Positions 16,514 through 23,991 of a stretch of 64,000 nucleotides of DNA are shown here, in pieces; within the stretch, counting starts at the first letter, position 1, and the number at the start of each line of letters is the position of its first letter. Source of the stretch: Candidatus Eremiobacterota bacterium (GTDB lineage: Bacteria > Vulcanimicrobiota > Vulcanimicrobiia > Vulcanimicrobiales > Vulcanimicrobiaceae); contig JAFAKB010000026.1 of NCBI GenBank assembly GCA_019235885.1, forward strand, positions 1 to 64,000. The letters run 5' to 3'. The notes below the pieces were generated by a model that saw nothing but the letters and a program-made list of their open reading frames with translations, ran no database searches and was not told where the DNA came from. A program made the translations under genes and the position numbers.

Positions 16514-17137
16514 ATGAGCCACCTGGTTCCGATCGTCGTCGAGCAGACCGCGCGCGGCGAACGCTCGTACGATATCTACTCGCGGCTGCTGCAGGAGCGG
16601 ATCGTTTTCGTCACCGGCCAGATCGACGACGCGCTGGCGAACACCGTCATCGCGCAGCTGCTGTTCCTCGAGCGCGCCGACGCCGACAAGGACATCGACC
16701 TCTACATCAACAGCCCGGGCGGCAGCGTGAGCGCGGGGCTCGCGATGTACGACACGATGCAGCTGATCAAGCCGAACGTCGCGACGATCTGCGCCGGCCT
16801 CGCCGCCTCGGCCGCGTCGATCCTGCTGACCGGCGGTGCGCCCGGAAAGCGCATGGCGCTGCCGTACAGCAAGGTCCTGATCCACCAGCCGTGGATCGGC
16901 CAGATCGGCGGCCAGGCGACCGACATCGAGATCCACGCCCGCGAGCTGCTCGCGACGCGCCGCCTCCTCGCCGAGATCTATCACCGCACGACGAGCAAGC
17001 CGGTCGACGAGATCCTGCGCGACCTCGAGCGCGACTTCTACATGAGCGCCGACGAAGCGAAGGCGTACGGGATCATCGACGTCGTGCTGGACGGCGCAAA
17101 CCGCAACGGCAACGGCGCAGTGCCGGCGTCACCTTGA
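16514..17137 (+). CDS. clpP: ATP-dependent Clp protease proteolytic subunit
   Basis: A 207-residue ClpP serine peptidase that forms the tetradecameric chamber fed by Clp ATPases. Conserved blocks include [39 protein letters not shown], the serine region [13 protein letters not shown], and the histidine in VLIHQPWIG. No clpX or trigger-factor gene is nearby, so this may be one of several ClpP paralogs. The start follows a promoter hexamer directly (see the -10 entry). The gene ends at a strong hairpin shared with the convergent exporter operon. A decayed copy of its last ~45 codons is found at 21.1 kb. Confidence 0.92.
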   Translation: MSHLVPIVVEQTARGERSYDIYSRLLQERIVFVTGQIDDALANTVIAQLLFLERADADKDIDLYINSPGGSVSAGLAMYDTMQLIKPNVATICAGLAASAASILLTGGAPGKRMALPYSKVLIHQPWIGQIGGQATDIEIHARELLATRRLLAEIYHRTTSKPVDEILRDLERDFYMSADEAKAYGIIDVVLDGANRNGNGAVPASP

Positions 17138-17140
17138 TCC

Positions 17141-17177
17141 ACGCGTCTCTCGCCGCCATGCCCGGCGAGAGACGCGT
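17141..17177. terminator. Bidirectional hairpin terminator
   Basis: A perfect 14-bp inverted repeat (arms 17141-17154, ACGCGTCTCTCGCC, and 17164-17177) with a 9-base loop, located between the convergent clpP and permease stop codons. Confidence 0.75.
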
Positions 17178-17189
17178 TCTCCGCGGACT

Positions 17190-18407
17190 CTACTCGAACC
17201 GCAGGGCGCGGATCGGGTCGAGCGCGGCAGCTTTGCGCGCCGGCCAGTAGCCGAAGAAGACTCCGACCGCGGCGCTGAACGCGAGCGCGAGCACCACCGA
17301 GACGAGCGGGACGCTCGCCGGCCAGTGCGCGAACAGCACGATCGCCGTAGCGCCCGCGATGCCGAGGACGACGCCGATCGCGCCGCCGCCGGTCGAGAGC
17401 ACGACCGCTTCGATCAGGAACTGGCGCAGGATCGCCGCGCCGCGCGCGCCGAGCGCGACGCGCAAGCCGATCTCGCGCGTGCGCTCGGTGACCGAGACCA
17501 GCATGATGTTCATGATCCCGATCCCGCCGACGATCAGCGAGACCGCCGCCACCGCGGCCAGCAGCAAGCCCAGGATCGACGCGGTCGCCGAGGCGGCCTG
17601 CGCGATGTCTTGCAGGTTGCGCACCTGGAAGTCGTCCTGGCCGTTCGTGATGCCGTGGCGCTGCTCCAGCAAACCGGTGATCTGCGTCTGCACCGAGTCG
17701 ATGTGCGTTCCGTCGACCGCCGAGACCATCAGCGACCCGATCGTCGTGCCGCCGGTGAGGCGCTCGAGCGCCGAGGTGTAGGGAATCAGCGCGGTGTCGT
17801 CCTGATCCTGACCGCCGCCGCTCTGTCCTTTTGCGATGAGCGTTCCGATCACGGTGAACGGCACGTTGCGGATCTCGATCGTCCGCCCGATCGGATCGCT
17901 GCCGTCGGGAAAGAGTTGGCGCACGACGGTTTGACCCAGCACGACGACCTTCGCTGCCGCGTCGGTCTCCGACTGCGTGAAGAACCGGCCGCTCGAGACG
18001 TCCCAGCTGCGCACGACGGTGTACGTCGGAGCGACGCCGGTGACTTGGGTCTGCCAGTTCTGCCCGCCGGCGACCAGCTGGCCGCGCACGTTGACGCTCG
18101 GCGAAACCGCGCTGACGCCGGGCAGCTTCGCGATCGCGAGCCCGTCCGCGACGGTGAGCGTCGAGGCGCCGCCGTTTCCAGTGCGCGCGCCGCTGGTCTG
18201 CACGCTCCCCGGAATGACGATGATCAGGTTCGAGCCGAGCGAGTTGATCTGGTTCGCGACCGAGCTCTTCGCGCCGGTGCCGAGCGCGACGGTGACGATC
18301 ACCGCCGCGACGCCGATCACCACCCCGAGCATCGTGAGCATCGAGCGCGAGCGGTTGCGGACCAGCGCCTGCATCGCCAGACGCAGCGTTTGCACGAGGG
18401 AGATCAT
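17190..18407 (-). CDS. MacB/FtsX-type ABC exporter permease
   Basis: A 405-residue permease of the MacB/LolC superfamily: one N-terminal transmembrane helix (MLTMLGVVIGVAAVIVTVA), a large periplasmic domain (about residues 50-275), and three C-terminal helices containing VSLIVGGIGIMNIMLVSVTERTREIGLRVALGA, the family hallmark. Unlike MacB itself the ATPase is a separate gene. It overlaps the ATPase gene by 4 bases and completes a minus-strand adaptor-ATPase-permease operon. The operon start has a Fur-like box, which suggests iron-regulated export, for example of a siderophore as in PvdRT. No outer-membrane channel gene is nearby. A fragment resembling its C-terminal coding region recurs at 28.4 kb. 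Confidence 0.87.
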   Translation of the reverse strand: MISLVQTLRLAMQALVRNRSRSMLTMLGVVIGVAAVIVTVALGTGAKSSVANQINSLGSNLIIVIPGSVQTSGARTGNGGASTLTVADGLAIAKLPGVSAVSPSVNVRGQLVAGGQNWQTQVTGVAPTYTVVRSWDVSSGRFFTQSETDAAAKVVVLGQTVVRQLFPDGSDPIGRTIEIRNVPFTVIGTLIAKGQSGGGQDQDDTALIPYTSALERLTGGTTIGSLMVSAVDGTHIDSVQTQITGLLEQRHGITNGQDDFQVRNLQDIAQAASATASILGLLLAAVAAVSLIVGGIGIMNIMLVSVTERTREIGLRVALGARGAAILRQFLIEAVVLSTGGGAIGVVLGIAGATAIVLFAHWPASVPLVSVVLALAFSAAVGVFFGYWPARKAAALDPIRALRFE

Positions 18408-19111
18408 ACGAGTACTTTCTCGCGAACGGGTTCGTCGGAGATGATGTGGCCGTCGCGGAAGGTGACGAGCCGGCGCGCGTGCGCGGCGACGTCCGCTTCG
18501 TGGGTGACCAGCATGACCGTCATTCCGCGCTCGGCGTTCAAGCGCTGAAAGAGCGCCATCACGTCTTCCGAGGAGGCGGTGTCGAGCGCGCCGGTCGGCT
18601 CGTCGGCGAGGATCAGCTGCGGCTGGTTCACGATCGAGCGCGCGATCGCGACGCGCTGCTGCTGGCCGCCCGAGAGCTGGTTCGGCTGGTGCTGCGCGTA
18701 CTTCGCCAAACCGACCGCGTCGAGCGCCTCCAGCGCGGCGCGCTTGCGCTCCGCGGCCGGAACGCCGGCGTAGATCATCGGCAGCTCGACGTTCTCGATC
18801 GCCGTCGTGCGCGGCAGCAAGTTGTAGGCCTGGAAGACGAAGCCGAGCGCGCGCGAGCGCAGGTCGGCGAGCGCGTCGGCGTCGAGCGAGGTCAGCTCGT
18901 GGCCGGCGAAGCTGTACGTCCCCGAGGTCGGCCGGTCGAGCAGGCCGACGATGTGCATGAACGTCGACTTCCCCGATCCCGACGGCCCCATCACCGCGAC
19001 GAACTCGCCCGGCTCGATGGTGAGGTCGACGCCGCGCAGCGCGACGACGTCCTCACCTCCTTCGAGCGGATAGACTTTGCGCAGATCGCGCACCTGAACG
19101 ACGGGCGTCAT
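18404..19111 (-). CDS. MacB/LolD-type ABC exporter ATPase
   Basis: A 235-residue ABC ATPase. Walker A is GPSGSGKST (residues 42-50), the Q-loop lies in [12 protein letters not shown], the signature is LSGGQQQR, Walker B is [12 protein letters not shown], and the switch histidine is in VTHEAD. The conserved PTGALD block and FQAYNLL place it in the MacB/LolD exporter ATPase group. It lies between the adaptor gene (4 bases upstream) and the permease gene (ATGA overlap), which indicates a single transcript. It should energise the mechanotransmission-type permease rather than classic transport through the ATPase dimer. Confidence 0.9.
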   Translation of the reverse strand: MTPVVQVRDLRKVYPLEGGEDVVALRGVDLTIEPGEFVAVMGPSGSGKSTFMHIVGLLDRPTSGTYSFAGHELTSLDADALADLRSRALGFVFQAYNLLPRTTAIENVELPMIYAGVPAAERKRAALEALDAVGLAKYAQHQPNQLSGGQQQRVAIARSIVNQPQLILADEPTGALDTASSEDVMALFQRLNAERGMTVMLVTHEADVAAHARRLVTFRDGHIISDEPVREKVLV

Positions 19112-19115
19112 CGCG

Positions 19116-20879
19116 CTACCCGCCCGGCCCGCGGCCGCCACCGCGCGGTCCGCCGCCGCCGCCGCCAAAGAGATTGCGCGTGCTGCCGTTCGACGAAGCG
19201 CTGCTGCGCGAGGTGTTGTCGCCGGTGACGACCTGATCGTTCTCGCTCAGCGTTCCGCGCAGCGGCGTGACCGAGGCTTGCGTGTCGCCGACCAGGCCGA
19301 CGCGCACCGGAACCGGCTGCAGCTTGTTCCCGCGCAGGACGAAGATTCGCCCGAACGCGCCTGCCGTGACCGCGCCGCCGCTCGACGCGCTCGTCGAACC
19401 CCACGGCGATGCCGAGGACGCACCGTTGCGCGCGCCGCCTTGCGCTGCGCCGTTCTGCGCTGCGCCGCGCTGCGATCCGCCGCTCTGCGATCCGCCGTTC
19501 TGCGAGCCGCCGTTCTGCGAGCCGGCGCCGCGGTTGCGGCGGTTGCCGCGCGTGAACGAGCCGGCCGGCGGGCTGTAGGTGAACGCCGCGAGCGGGACGA
19601 GCGTCGCGTTGTCGACGTGCGCGACCTTGATCGTCGCGTTCGCCGTCATCCCGGGGCGCAGCGCGCCGTCCTTGTTGTCGACGTAGACGACGACCGTGTA
19701 CGTCACCACGTTCGAGACGGTGGTCGGGTTCTGCCGCACCTGTGCGACGGTCGCGTTGAAGGTGCGGTTCGGGTACGCGAGGACGCCGAAGCTGACCGCG
19801 TCGCCCGGCGCGACGTGCCCGATGTCGGGCTCGCCGACCGAGAGGTCGAGCTCCATCTTGCCGAGATCTTGCGCGATCGTGAAGAGGGTCGGCGTGTTGA
19901 ACGACGCCGCGACCGTCTGTCCGACCGAGACCGCGCGCGAGATCACCGTGCCGTCGACCGGCGAGGTGATGATCGTGTGCGCGAGGTTCGCTTCGGCGGT
20001 CTTCACCTGCGCCTGCTGAATCCCGATCGCCGCGACGCCCGCGTCGTGCTGCGCCGCCTGGCTCTGCGCGGTCGCGTTCGAGACGCCGGCCTGCGCCGAC
20101 TGCGCCTGCTCCTGCGCGTTCGCCTGCGCGATCTGCGCCTGCGAAGCTTGGGCCTGCGCCTGCGCCTGCGTCACCGCGGTGCGCGCGGCGTCGAGCGCGC
20201 TCTGCGCTGCGACCTCGTTCGACTTGTCGGCGTCGGCTTGCGCCTGCGCGATGTAGCCTTGCGAGAGCAATTGGTTGTCGCGCGCGACCGTCTGCTGCGC
20301 GAGCGCGAGCGCGCTCTGCGCTTTGGCGACGTTGGTCTGCGCGGTCGCGATCGCCGCGGTCGAGGCGTTCGCCGTCGCCTGCGCGACGCGCGCGCTCGCG
20401 GCGGCCGCTTGGGCCTGTGCTTGCGCGGCGGCGACCGCGGAGGGCCCGCCGCTCGCGGTCGCGCCGGAGGCCTGCGCTTGCGCTTCGCTCTGCGCGAGCG
20501 ACGCGCGCGCTTGGTCGAGCGCCGCCTGCAGCGTCGTCGGGTCGAGCTTCGCGAGCACCTGGCCCTTCTTCACGTGCGAGTTGAAGTCGGCGTCGATCTC
20601 GGCGATCGTCCCCGACTCCTGCGTGCCGACGCTGATCGTGTTCTGCGGGTTGAGCGTCCCGCTTGCGGTTACGGTTTGCGCGAGCGAGCCCGTCTGCACC
20701 GGCACGGTCGTGTACGTCACCGCCGACGCGCGCGAGCGCACGACGACGATCGACGCGACGATCGCGACGACGACGATGAGAGCGGCTGTGACGAACCACC
20801 ACCGCGGGCGACGGCGCGGGGCGTTCAGGATGACGGTTGAGACGCGGCCGTTGGTCGCCGGCCGTTCCAGTGTATGCAT
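19116..20879 (-). CDS. MacA/HlyD-type periplasmic adaptor, long hairpin form
   Basis: A 587-residue membrane-fusion protein. It has a cytoplasmic N-terminus, one transmembrane helix (residues 27-48), a lipoyl-like half-motif near GTIAEIDADFNSHVKKGQVLAKLD, a very long Ala/Gln-rich coiled-coil hairpin (about residues 115-315), the second half-motif TIITSPVDGTVISRAVSVGQTV, a beta-barrel domain, and a C-terminal region. The hairpin is about twice the usual MacA length and has strikingly repetitive AQAQAQA composition. The C-terminal domain is interrupted by a low-complexity insert of GSQNGGSQ-type repeats (about residues 455-500), and the protein ends in a glycine-rich tail. First gene of the exporter operon; a Fur-like box lies 51 bases upstream of the ATG. 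Confidence 0.87.
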   Translation of the reverse strand: MHTLERPATNGRVSTVILNAPRRRPRWWFVTAALIVVVAIVASIVVVRSRASAVTYTTVPVQTGSLAQTVTASGTLNPQNTISVGTQESGTIAEIDADFNSHVKKGQVLAKLDPTTLQAALDQARASLAQSEAQAQASGATASGGPSAVAAAQAQAQAAAASARVAQATANASTAAIATAQTNVAKAQSALALAQQTVARDNQLLSQGYIAQAQADADKSNEVAAQSALDAARTAVTQAQAQAQASQAQIAQANAQEQAQSAQAGVSNATAQSQAAQHDAGVAAIGIQQAQVKTAEANLAHTIITSPVDGTVISRAVSVGQTVAASFNTPTLFTIAQDLGKMELDLSVGEPDIGHVAPGDAVSFGVLAYPNRTFNATVAQVRQNPTTVSNVVTYTVVVYVDNKDGALRPGMTANATIKVAHVDNATLVPLAAFTYSPPAGSFTRGNRRNRGAGSQNGGSQNGGSQSGGSQRGAAQNGAAQGGARNGASSASPWGSTSASSGGAVTAGAFGRIFVLRGNKLQPVPVRVGLVGDTQASVTPLRGTLSENDQVVTGDNTSRSSASSNGSTRNLFGGGGGGPRGGGRGPGG

Positions 20880-20930
20880 GGCTTGTACTCCGGGTACGCC
20901 CGACCGGGACCGGAAGTGCTAAGCCCTAGA

Positions 20931-20945
20931 TGAGAATTATTCTCA
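20931..20945. promoter_or_regulatory. Fur-box-like palindrome upstream of exporter operon
   Basis: TGAGAATTATTCTCA is a perfect 7-1-7 inverted repeat, the geometry of Fur/Zur-type operators, and its GAGAAT half-sites match known Fur boxes. It lies 51 bases upstream of the adaptor start codon on the minus strand, an appropriate place to block the promoter when iron is abundant. In a 70% GC region such an AT-rich palindrome is unlikely by chance. Confidence 0.7.
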
Positions 20946-20962
20946 GGTAGCTGCCAGAAATG

Positions 20963-21104
20963 CTGCGCTACGCGAACTGCGAGAAGAACGCGTCGGCCGC
21001 CGCTGCGCTCGCCCCCACGGCGACCGCCCGCTCGCGCATGTTCCTCAGATTCGGTGCACGACGAGCGCGCGTCGGCGCACCGCCCGGGATTAGCGCGATC
21101 CGCC
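20963..21104 (-). pseudogene. Decayed fragment of manA 3' end
   Basis: These bases are clearly homologous to the last ~48 codons of manA at 28480-28620, in the same orientation. The shared blocks include CTCGCGCAT and GCGCGATCCGC, and the stop codon TAG and a C-terminus FFSQFA (manA: FFAQFP) are preserved. Several substitutions and small indels break the reading frame. It joins abruptly to a clpP fragment at about 21104. No promoter or start is attached, so it is non-functional debris marking a rearrangement. Confidence 0.75.
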
Positions 21105-21245
21105 CGGTCGACGAGATCCTGCGCGAACCTCTAGAGCGACGTCTACATGAGCGCGCTCGATGCGAAAGCGTACGGCATCATCGACGCCGTCCTCGACGGC
21201 ACGCACCGCAACGGCGAGGCCGCCGCTCAGAGCGAGCGTTCTTGA
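21105..21245 (+). pseudogene. Decayed fragment of clpP 3' end
   Basis: The sequence matches the final ~45 codons of clpP at 17000-17137. It reads PVDEILRE, then after a frameshift continues as [20 protein letters not shown] and THRNGEAA before a TGA at 21243-21245 (true Clp[22 protein letters not shown]). It is fused to a manA fragment on its left. The catalytic part of ClpP is absent. Source may be the clpP of this window or another paralog. Confidence 0.78.
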
Positions 21246-21317
21246 CGCCGCACGCTTTGTTGATTACGATGAGCTACCAGGCGAAAGGCCTGGACTCCAA
21301 CGGAAAGGAGGAATCGC

Positions 21318-21536
21318 GTGGCTAGCGATGAGACCCGACCGGAGTTGGAGCTCGTCCGGCAGCTGTCCGAGAGGATACGGGCTCTGGCGACGCTCAACGC
21401 CGATAACGTCAGGCAGCTAGCCGAGAGGAGCGCTCTCTTGGCTAGGATGCACAACGAAGCCGTCACGCAATTTGCAAGGGCTTCCGAGCTCCTGCAAAGG
21501 TTCGCCGAAAGGCTAGACGCCCGCCGAGCGACCTAG
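21318..21536 (+). CDS. Small helical (coiled-coil) protein
   Basis: A 72-residue, wholly helical, charged protein with heptad-like leucines (LVRQLSERIRALATLNADNV and on to LLQRFAERLDARR). The GTG start is supported by an excellent ribosome-binding site (AAAGGAGGA, ending 5 bases upstream). A small hairpin (21277-21293, CCAGGC/GCCTGG) lies just before it. It is the first intact gene inside the island that continues with the interrupted tRNA and the RiPP operon, but nothing links it directly to either. No family recognised. The following 248 bases up to the tRNA hold no gene that I can support. Confidence 0.6.
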   Translation: MASDETRPELELVRQLSERIRALATLNADNVRQLAERSALLARMHNEAVTQFARASELLQRFAERLDARRAT

Positions 21537-21784
21537 CAGACGCCTCGTTGTCGCTCGCCCCGTTCCCAGCACGGTGTGGGCATTGGCGGCCGAACGGACT
21601 CGCTCGACCCCCCCCCAGCACTCGAGCGGACGAGGCCGTACAGTTGCGGTGGATGCGTCGCGGTTCTCCCCAGCAAGAACGGACCCGCCTCCGTACGCCG
21701 TCGTCCGGACCACCCCAGCATCCGGACGGCCAAAAAGCAGACCCACGTCGCGACGCATTTCGCGGCGCCAGTATCGCAATCCAT

Positions 21785-22070
21785 GCGCCCGTAGCTCAAT
21801 GGTAGAGAAGGGGACCTGATAGGTGGGGTTCGTCACTCGAGCAATTGCAGGTCGCGGACGAAGGTTCGACACGTGGTTCGCCGCTGGGGGCGTCGTGCGT
21901 GGTCGGTCTGCAGCCTTTCGATCCCCGGCAATCGGCGCACGACGGTGCGAACGCGGCCGGAACATGCTTCGAGGGGTTCGGGTGTGCGAGCTCGGAACGA
22001 CCGGCCGCCCTTTGAGAGCAACGGCCTCCTAAGCCGTTGGTTGCGGGTTCGAATCCCGTCGGGCGTACCA
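21785..22070 (+). tRNA. tRNA-Arg(CCU) gene interrupted in the D arm
   Basis: Exon-like part 1 (21785-21803, plus AGAG) gives the acceptor 5' strand GCGCCCG, the D-stem GCTC and D-loop AATGGTA. Part 2 (from 22015) gives the rest: D-stem GAGC, anticodon arm ACGGC-CTCCTAA-GCCGT with anticodon CCT, T arm GCGGG-TTCGAAT-CCCGT, acceptor CGGGCGT and ACCA. Joined across the AGAG repeat they form a canonical 75-nt tRNA-Arg(CCU) with encoded CCA. The 211 intervening bases are structured. Whether the RNA is spliced or the gene is dead cannot be decided from sequence; every paired position is intact, which argues against old decay. The RiPP precursor begins 28 bases after it. Confidence 0.75.
21804..22014 (+). 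other. 211-bp structured insertion within tRNA-Arg
   Basis: The insertion is bounded by a 4-bp direct repeat AGAG (21804-21807 and 22015-22018). Its ends are complementary (AAGGGG near the left, CCCTTT near the right). Internal perfect helices include TTCGTC/GACGAA, CGTCGTGCGT/GCGCACGACG (10 bp with one G-U) and GCGGCCGG/CCGGCCGC (8 bp), plus a UUCG-capped hairpin GTGG-TTCG-CCGC. If it is an intron, the boundaries T|A...G|A would satisfy the group I end rule, but I could not find a convincing P7/guanosine-binding core. A small non-autonomous mobile element with a 4-bp target duplication is the main alternative. No protein-coding frame in it is credible. Confidence 0.6.
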
Positions 22071-22097
22071 TTTTCATTCAGAAGCTGGAGGTTCTGC

Positions 22098-22256
22098 ATG
22101 TCCAAGAAGGCCGACGTGCGTGAAGACGCCGCCAAGAGCGCACCGGAAGGGACCACGTCGTACGTGAAGCCCGAGGTGAAAACGCTCGACCAGCGCGACG
22201 TCTTGCGCGCGGTCGCGAAAGGATCGAAGTTCCCGGCACGCGGCTTCGCCGGCTGA
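22098..22256 (+). CDS. Candidate RiPP precursor peptide
   Basis: A 52-residue peptide with its own strong ribosome-binding site (GGAGG, 6 bases before ATG). The first ~40 residues are charged and leader-like. They contain SYVKPEVKTLDQRDVLRA (residues 21-38), a YxxP motif with following hydrophobic positions, which is the type of segment bound by PqqD-like recognition domains. The C-terminal tail KGSKFPARGFAG is small, Gly/Phe-rich and cysteine-free, and is the likely core. A hairpin separates it from the modification genes, and the next gene encodes a PqqD-like protein. It has no similarity that I know beyond the YxxP pattern. The precursor role is inferred from size, motif and context. Confidence 0.72.
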   Translation: MSKKADVREDAAKSAPEGTTSYVKPEVKTLDQRDVLRAVAKGSKFPARGFAG

Positions 22257-22279
22257 GATCTTCGAGGCCATGAGGTAGC

Positions 22280-22343
22280 CTCGGGCGCCGGCGCTCGGCT
22301 CGTCCGCAGCCAGCGTCGGCGCCCGAGCACCGTTGTTTCTTTT
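22280..22343 (+). terminator. Hairpin between precursor and modification genes
   Basis: A perfect 11-bp inverted repeat (CTCGGGCGCCG at 22280-22290, complement at 22317-22327) with a 26-base loop is followed by a T-rich stretch ending 22343. It should partly terminate transcription after the precursor gene, giving more precursor than enzymes, as in many RiPP operons. Confidence 0.62.
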
Positions 22344-22360
22344 CACGTGAGGAGACGAGG

Positions 22361-22630
22361 GTGTACCCGCTGCGTTCCGAGGGCGTGCAGGCTCGCAAAG
22401 TCGGACCCGACACGCTGATCCTACACTCCCTGCTCAAGCAATACCACGTGCTGAACCACGTCGCGGGCCGTATCTGGGATTTGGCCGACGGAACGCGCGG
22501 CGCCGACGAGATCGGCTCGATCGTCGCCGCCGAGTTCGCGGTCGACGAAGCGACCGCGCGCGCCGACGTCGTCAGCACGCTCGAGGCGCTCGCCGCGCTG
22601 CGCATCGTCGAGCTGGAACCGGCGCGGTGA
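22361..22630 (+). CDS. PqqD-like RiPP recognition element protein
   Basis: An 89-residue protein of the PqqD family. It has the N-terminal strand region, the conserved LILHSLLKQYHVLNHVAGRIWDLADGTR segment and the three-helix bundle ending in LAALRIVEL. PqqD-like proteins bind leader peptides and present them to radical SAM enzymes. The GTG start follows GAGGAGA. Its end overlaps the next gene by GTGA, implying coupled translation with the SPASM radical SAM enzyme. The YxxP segment of the peptide encoded just upstream is the probable ligand (inference). Confidence 0.85.
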   Translation: MYPLRSEGVQARKVGPDTLILHSLLKQYHVLNHVAGRIWDLADGTRGADEIGSIVAAEFAVDEATARADVVSTLEALAALRIVELEPAR

Positions 22631-23991
22631 GCGCGCAGCGCTATTTCGCCGCGCCAGTCCGCTGGCTGCGCAGCGACGAGACGCTGCTGGCCGTCAGCCG
22701 CGTCCGCCCGCGCTGGGCGTCGGTGAACGAGACGGCCGCCGCGATCGTGCAGTACTGCGAGAGCGACGGCGGTCGTTCGGCCGACGAGATCCACGCCGAC
22801 TTCGAAGCGCGCTTCGGCCCCGTCGCGCGCGGCGACCTCGGCGATTGGCTCGCCACGCTGGTGCGCACGGGGCTGCTCGCGGGCGAACGGGATTTCGCCG
22901 CCCAGGCGCCGCTCGGCTTCGACGCCTATCGGGTCGAGCATCTGTACGTCGAGCTACTCGCGCGCTGCAATTTGCGGTGCGTGCACTGCTTCATGGGCGG
23001 CGCGCCCGAGCGCACCGAGCGGCTGAGCGCGAACGAAGTGTTCGCGCTGCTCGAAGAGTTCGCCGCGAGCGGCGGGCGCTACGTCACGCTCTCCGGCGGC
23101 GAGCCGCTGATCTATCCCGAGTTCGAGGAGGTCGCGCGGCGCGTCGTGCAGCTCGGGATGTACGGCACGGTGATCACCAACGGCGTGAGGCTGCGCGCGC
23201 CGCAGCTCGCGCTGCTCGACGAGCTCGGATTCAACGTCGCGATCAGCCTCGACGGGATCACGCCGGAGGTCAACGAGCGCATCCGCGGGCGCAGCTCGCT
23301 ACCGACGATGGCGACGATCGAGCGCGCGCTCGCGGTGCTCGGACCCGACCGCGTCGTCCTCTCGTTCACGCCGGTGAAAGCGAACCTCGGCGAGCTCGAG
23401 AAGCTCTTCAGCTTCGTCGAGGAGCGGGGGATCCGCCGCCTCAACCTCTCGATCTACGAAGAGGTCGGGCGCGCGTCCGAGTTCGCCGGCACGCTCGCGC
23501 TCGACGACGCCGACCGGCTTCGCTTGATGCGCACCGTCTACCACAAAGCCGTCGAATTGGCGGGGCGGGTCGAGATCGACCTGAACGACACGCGCGACAT
23601 CTTGAGCCAGTTCAGCGTCGACCGCACGTCGGCCGAGCTGCACCCGCTCTGGCGCGGCGTGCGCGTCACCTCGTCGGGCGACGTCTACCCGAGCACGTTC
23701 GGAGCGGTCGAGCGCTTCCACCTCGGCAACGTGCGTGAGGTGCCGTTTCGCACCGTCCTCGCCTCCGGCGTGCTGCGCGAGCTGTACGCGGCGCTGATCG
23801 ACCGCGACGCGAAGACGCCGAAGTGCCGCGAGTGCACGTGGCGGCAGATCTGCCGCGGCGGCAGCGTCGCGTCGGCATATTGCGCGACCGGCGAGCTCTA
23901 CTCGCCCGATCCCTACTGCGAAGCGTACCTCGACGTCTTTCCGAGCATCGCCGCGGCGCTCGCCGAGCTCGCGCCCGCGCCGGTCGCATGA
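22627..23991 (+). CDS. Radical SAM/SPASM peptide maturase with PqqD-like N-domain
   Basis: A 454-residue radical SAM enzyme. Residues 1-95 resemble a second PqqD-like winged-helix domain (NETAAAIVQYCESDGG). The SAM-cluster motif is C114xxxC118xxC121 (CNLRCVHC), followed by TLSGGEPL. The C-terminal SPASM domain carries C400, C403, C409, C419 and C431 (KCRECTWRQICRGG), enough for auxiliary iron-sulfur clusters. Such enzymes install C-C, C-S or C-O crosslinks or epimerise residues in ribosomal peptides. The core candidate has no Cys, so thioether formation is unlikely; a carbon-carbon or other side-chain modification is more plausible (inference). The gene overlaps its neighbours on both sides. 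Confidence 0.88.
   Translation: MSAQRYFAAPVRWLRSDETLLAVSRVRPRWASVNETAAAIVQYCESDGGRSADEIHADFEARFGPVARGDLGDWLATLVRTGLLAGERDFAAQAPLGFDAYRVEHLYVELLARCNLRCVHCFMGGAPERTERLSANEVFALLEEFAASGGRYVTLSGGEPLIYPEFEEVARRVVQLGMYGTVITNGVRLRAPQLALLDELGFNVAISLDGITPEVNERIRGRSSLPTMATIERALAVLGPDRVVLSFTPVKANLGELEKLFSFVEERGIRRLNLSIYEEVGRASEFAGTLALDDADRLRLMRTVYHKAVELAGRVEIDLNDTRDILSQFSVDRTSAELHPLWRGVRVTSSGDVYPSTFGAVERFHLGNVREVPFRTVLASGVLRELYAALIDRDAKTPKCRECTWRQICRGGSVASAYCATGELYSPDPYCEAYLDVFPSIAAALAELAPAPVA

Noticed and set aside
21804-22014. Calling the tRNA insert a group I intron
   Set aside because: The T|...G| boundaries and size fit, but I found no credible P1 pairing with the upstream exon, and no recognisable P7/guanosine-binding core; the position in the D arm is also atypical. 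Kept as a structured insert of unknown type.
22597-22630. Housekeeping PQQ biosynthesis (pqqA-pqqD-pqqE)
   Set aside because: The precursor lacks the Glu-x-x-x-Tyr core of PqqA and there are no pqqB or pqqC genes.
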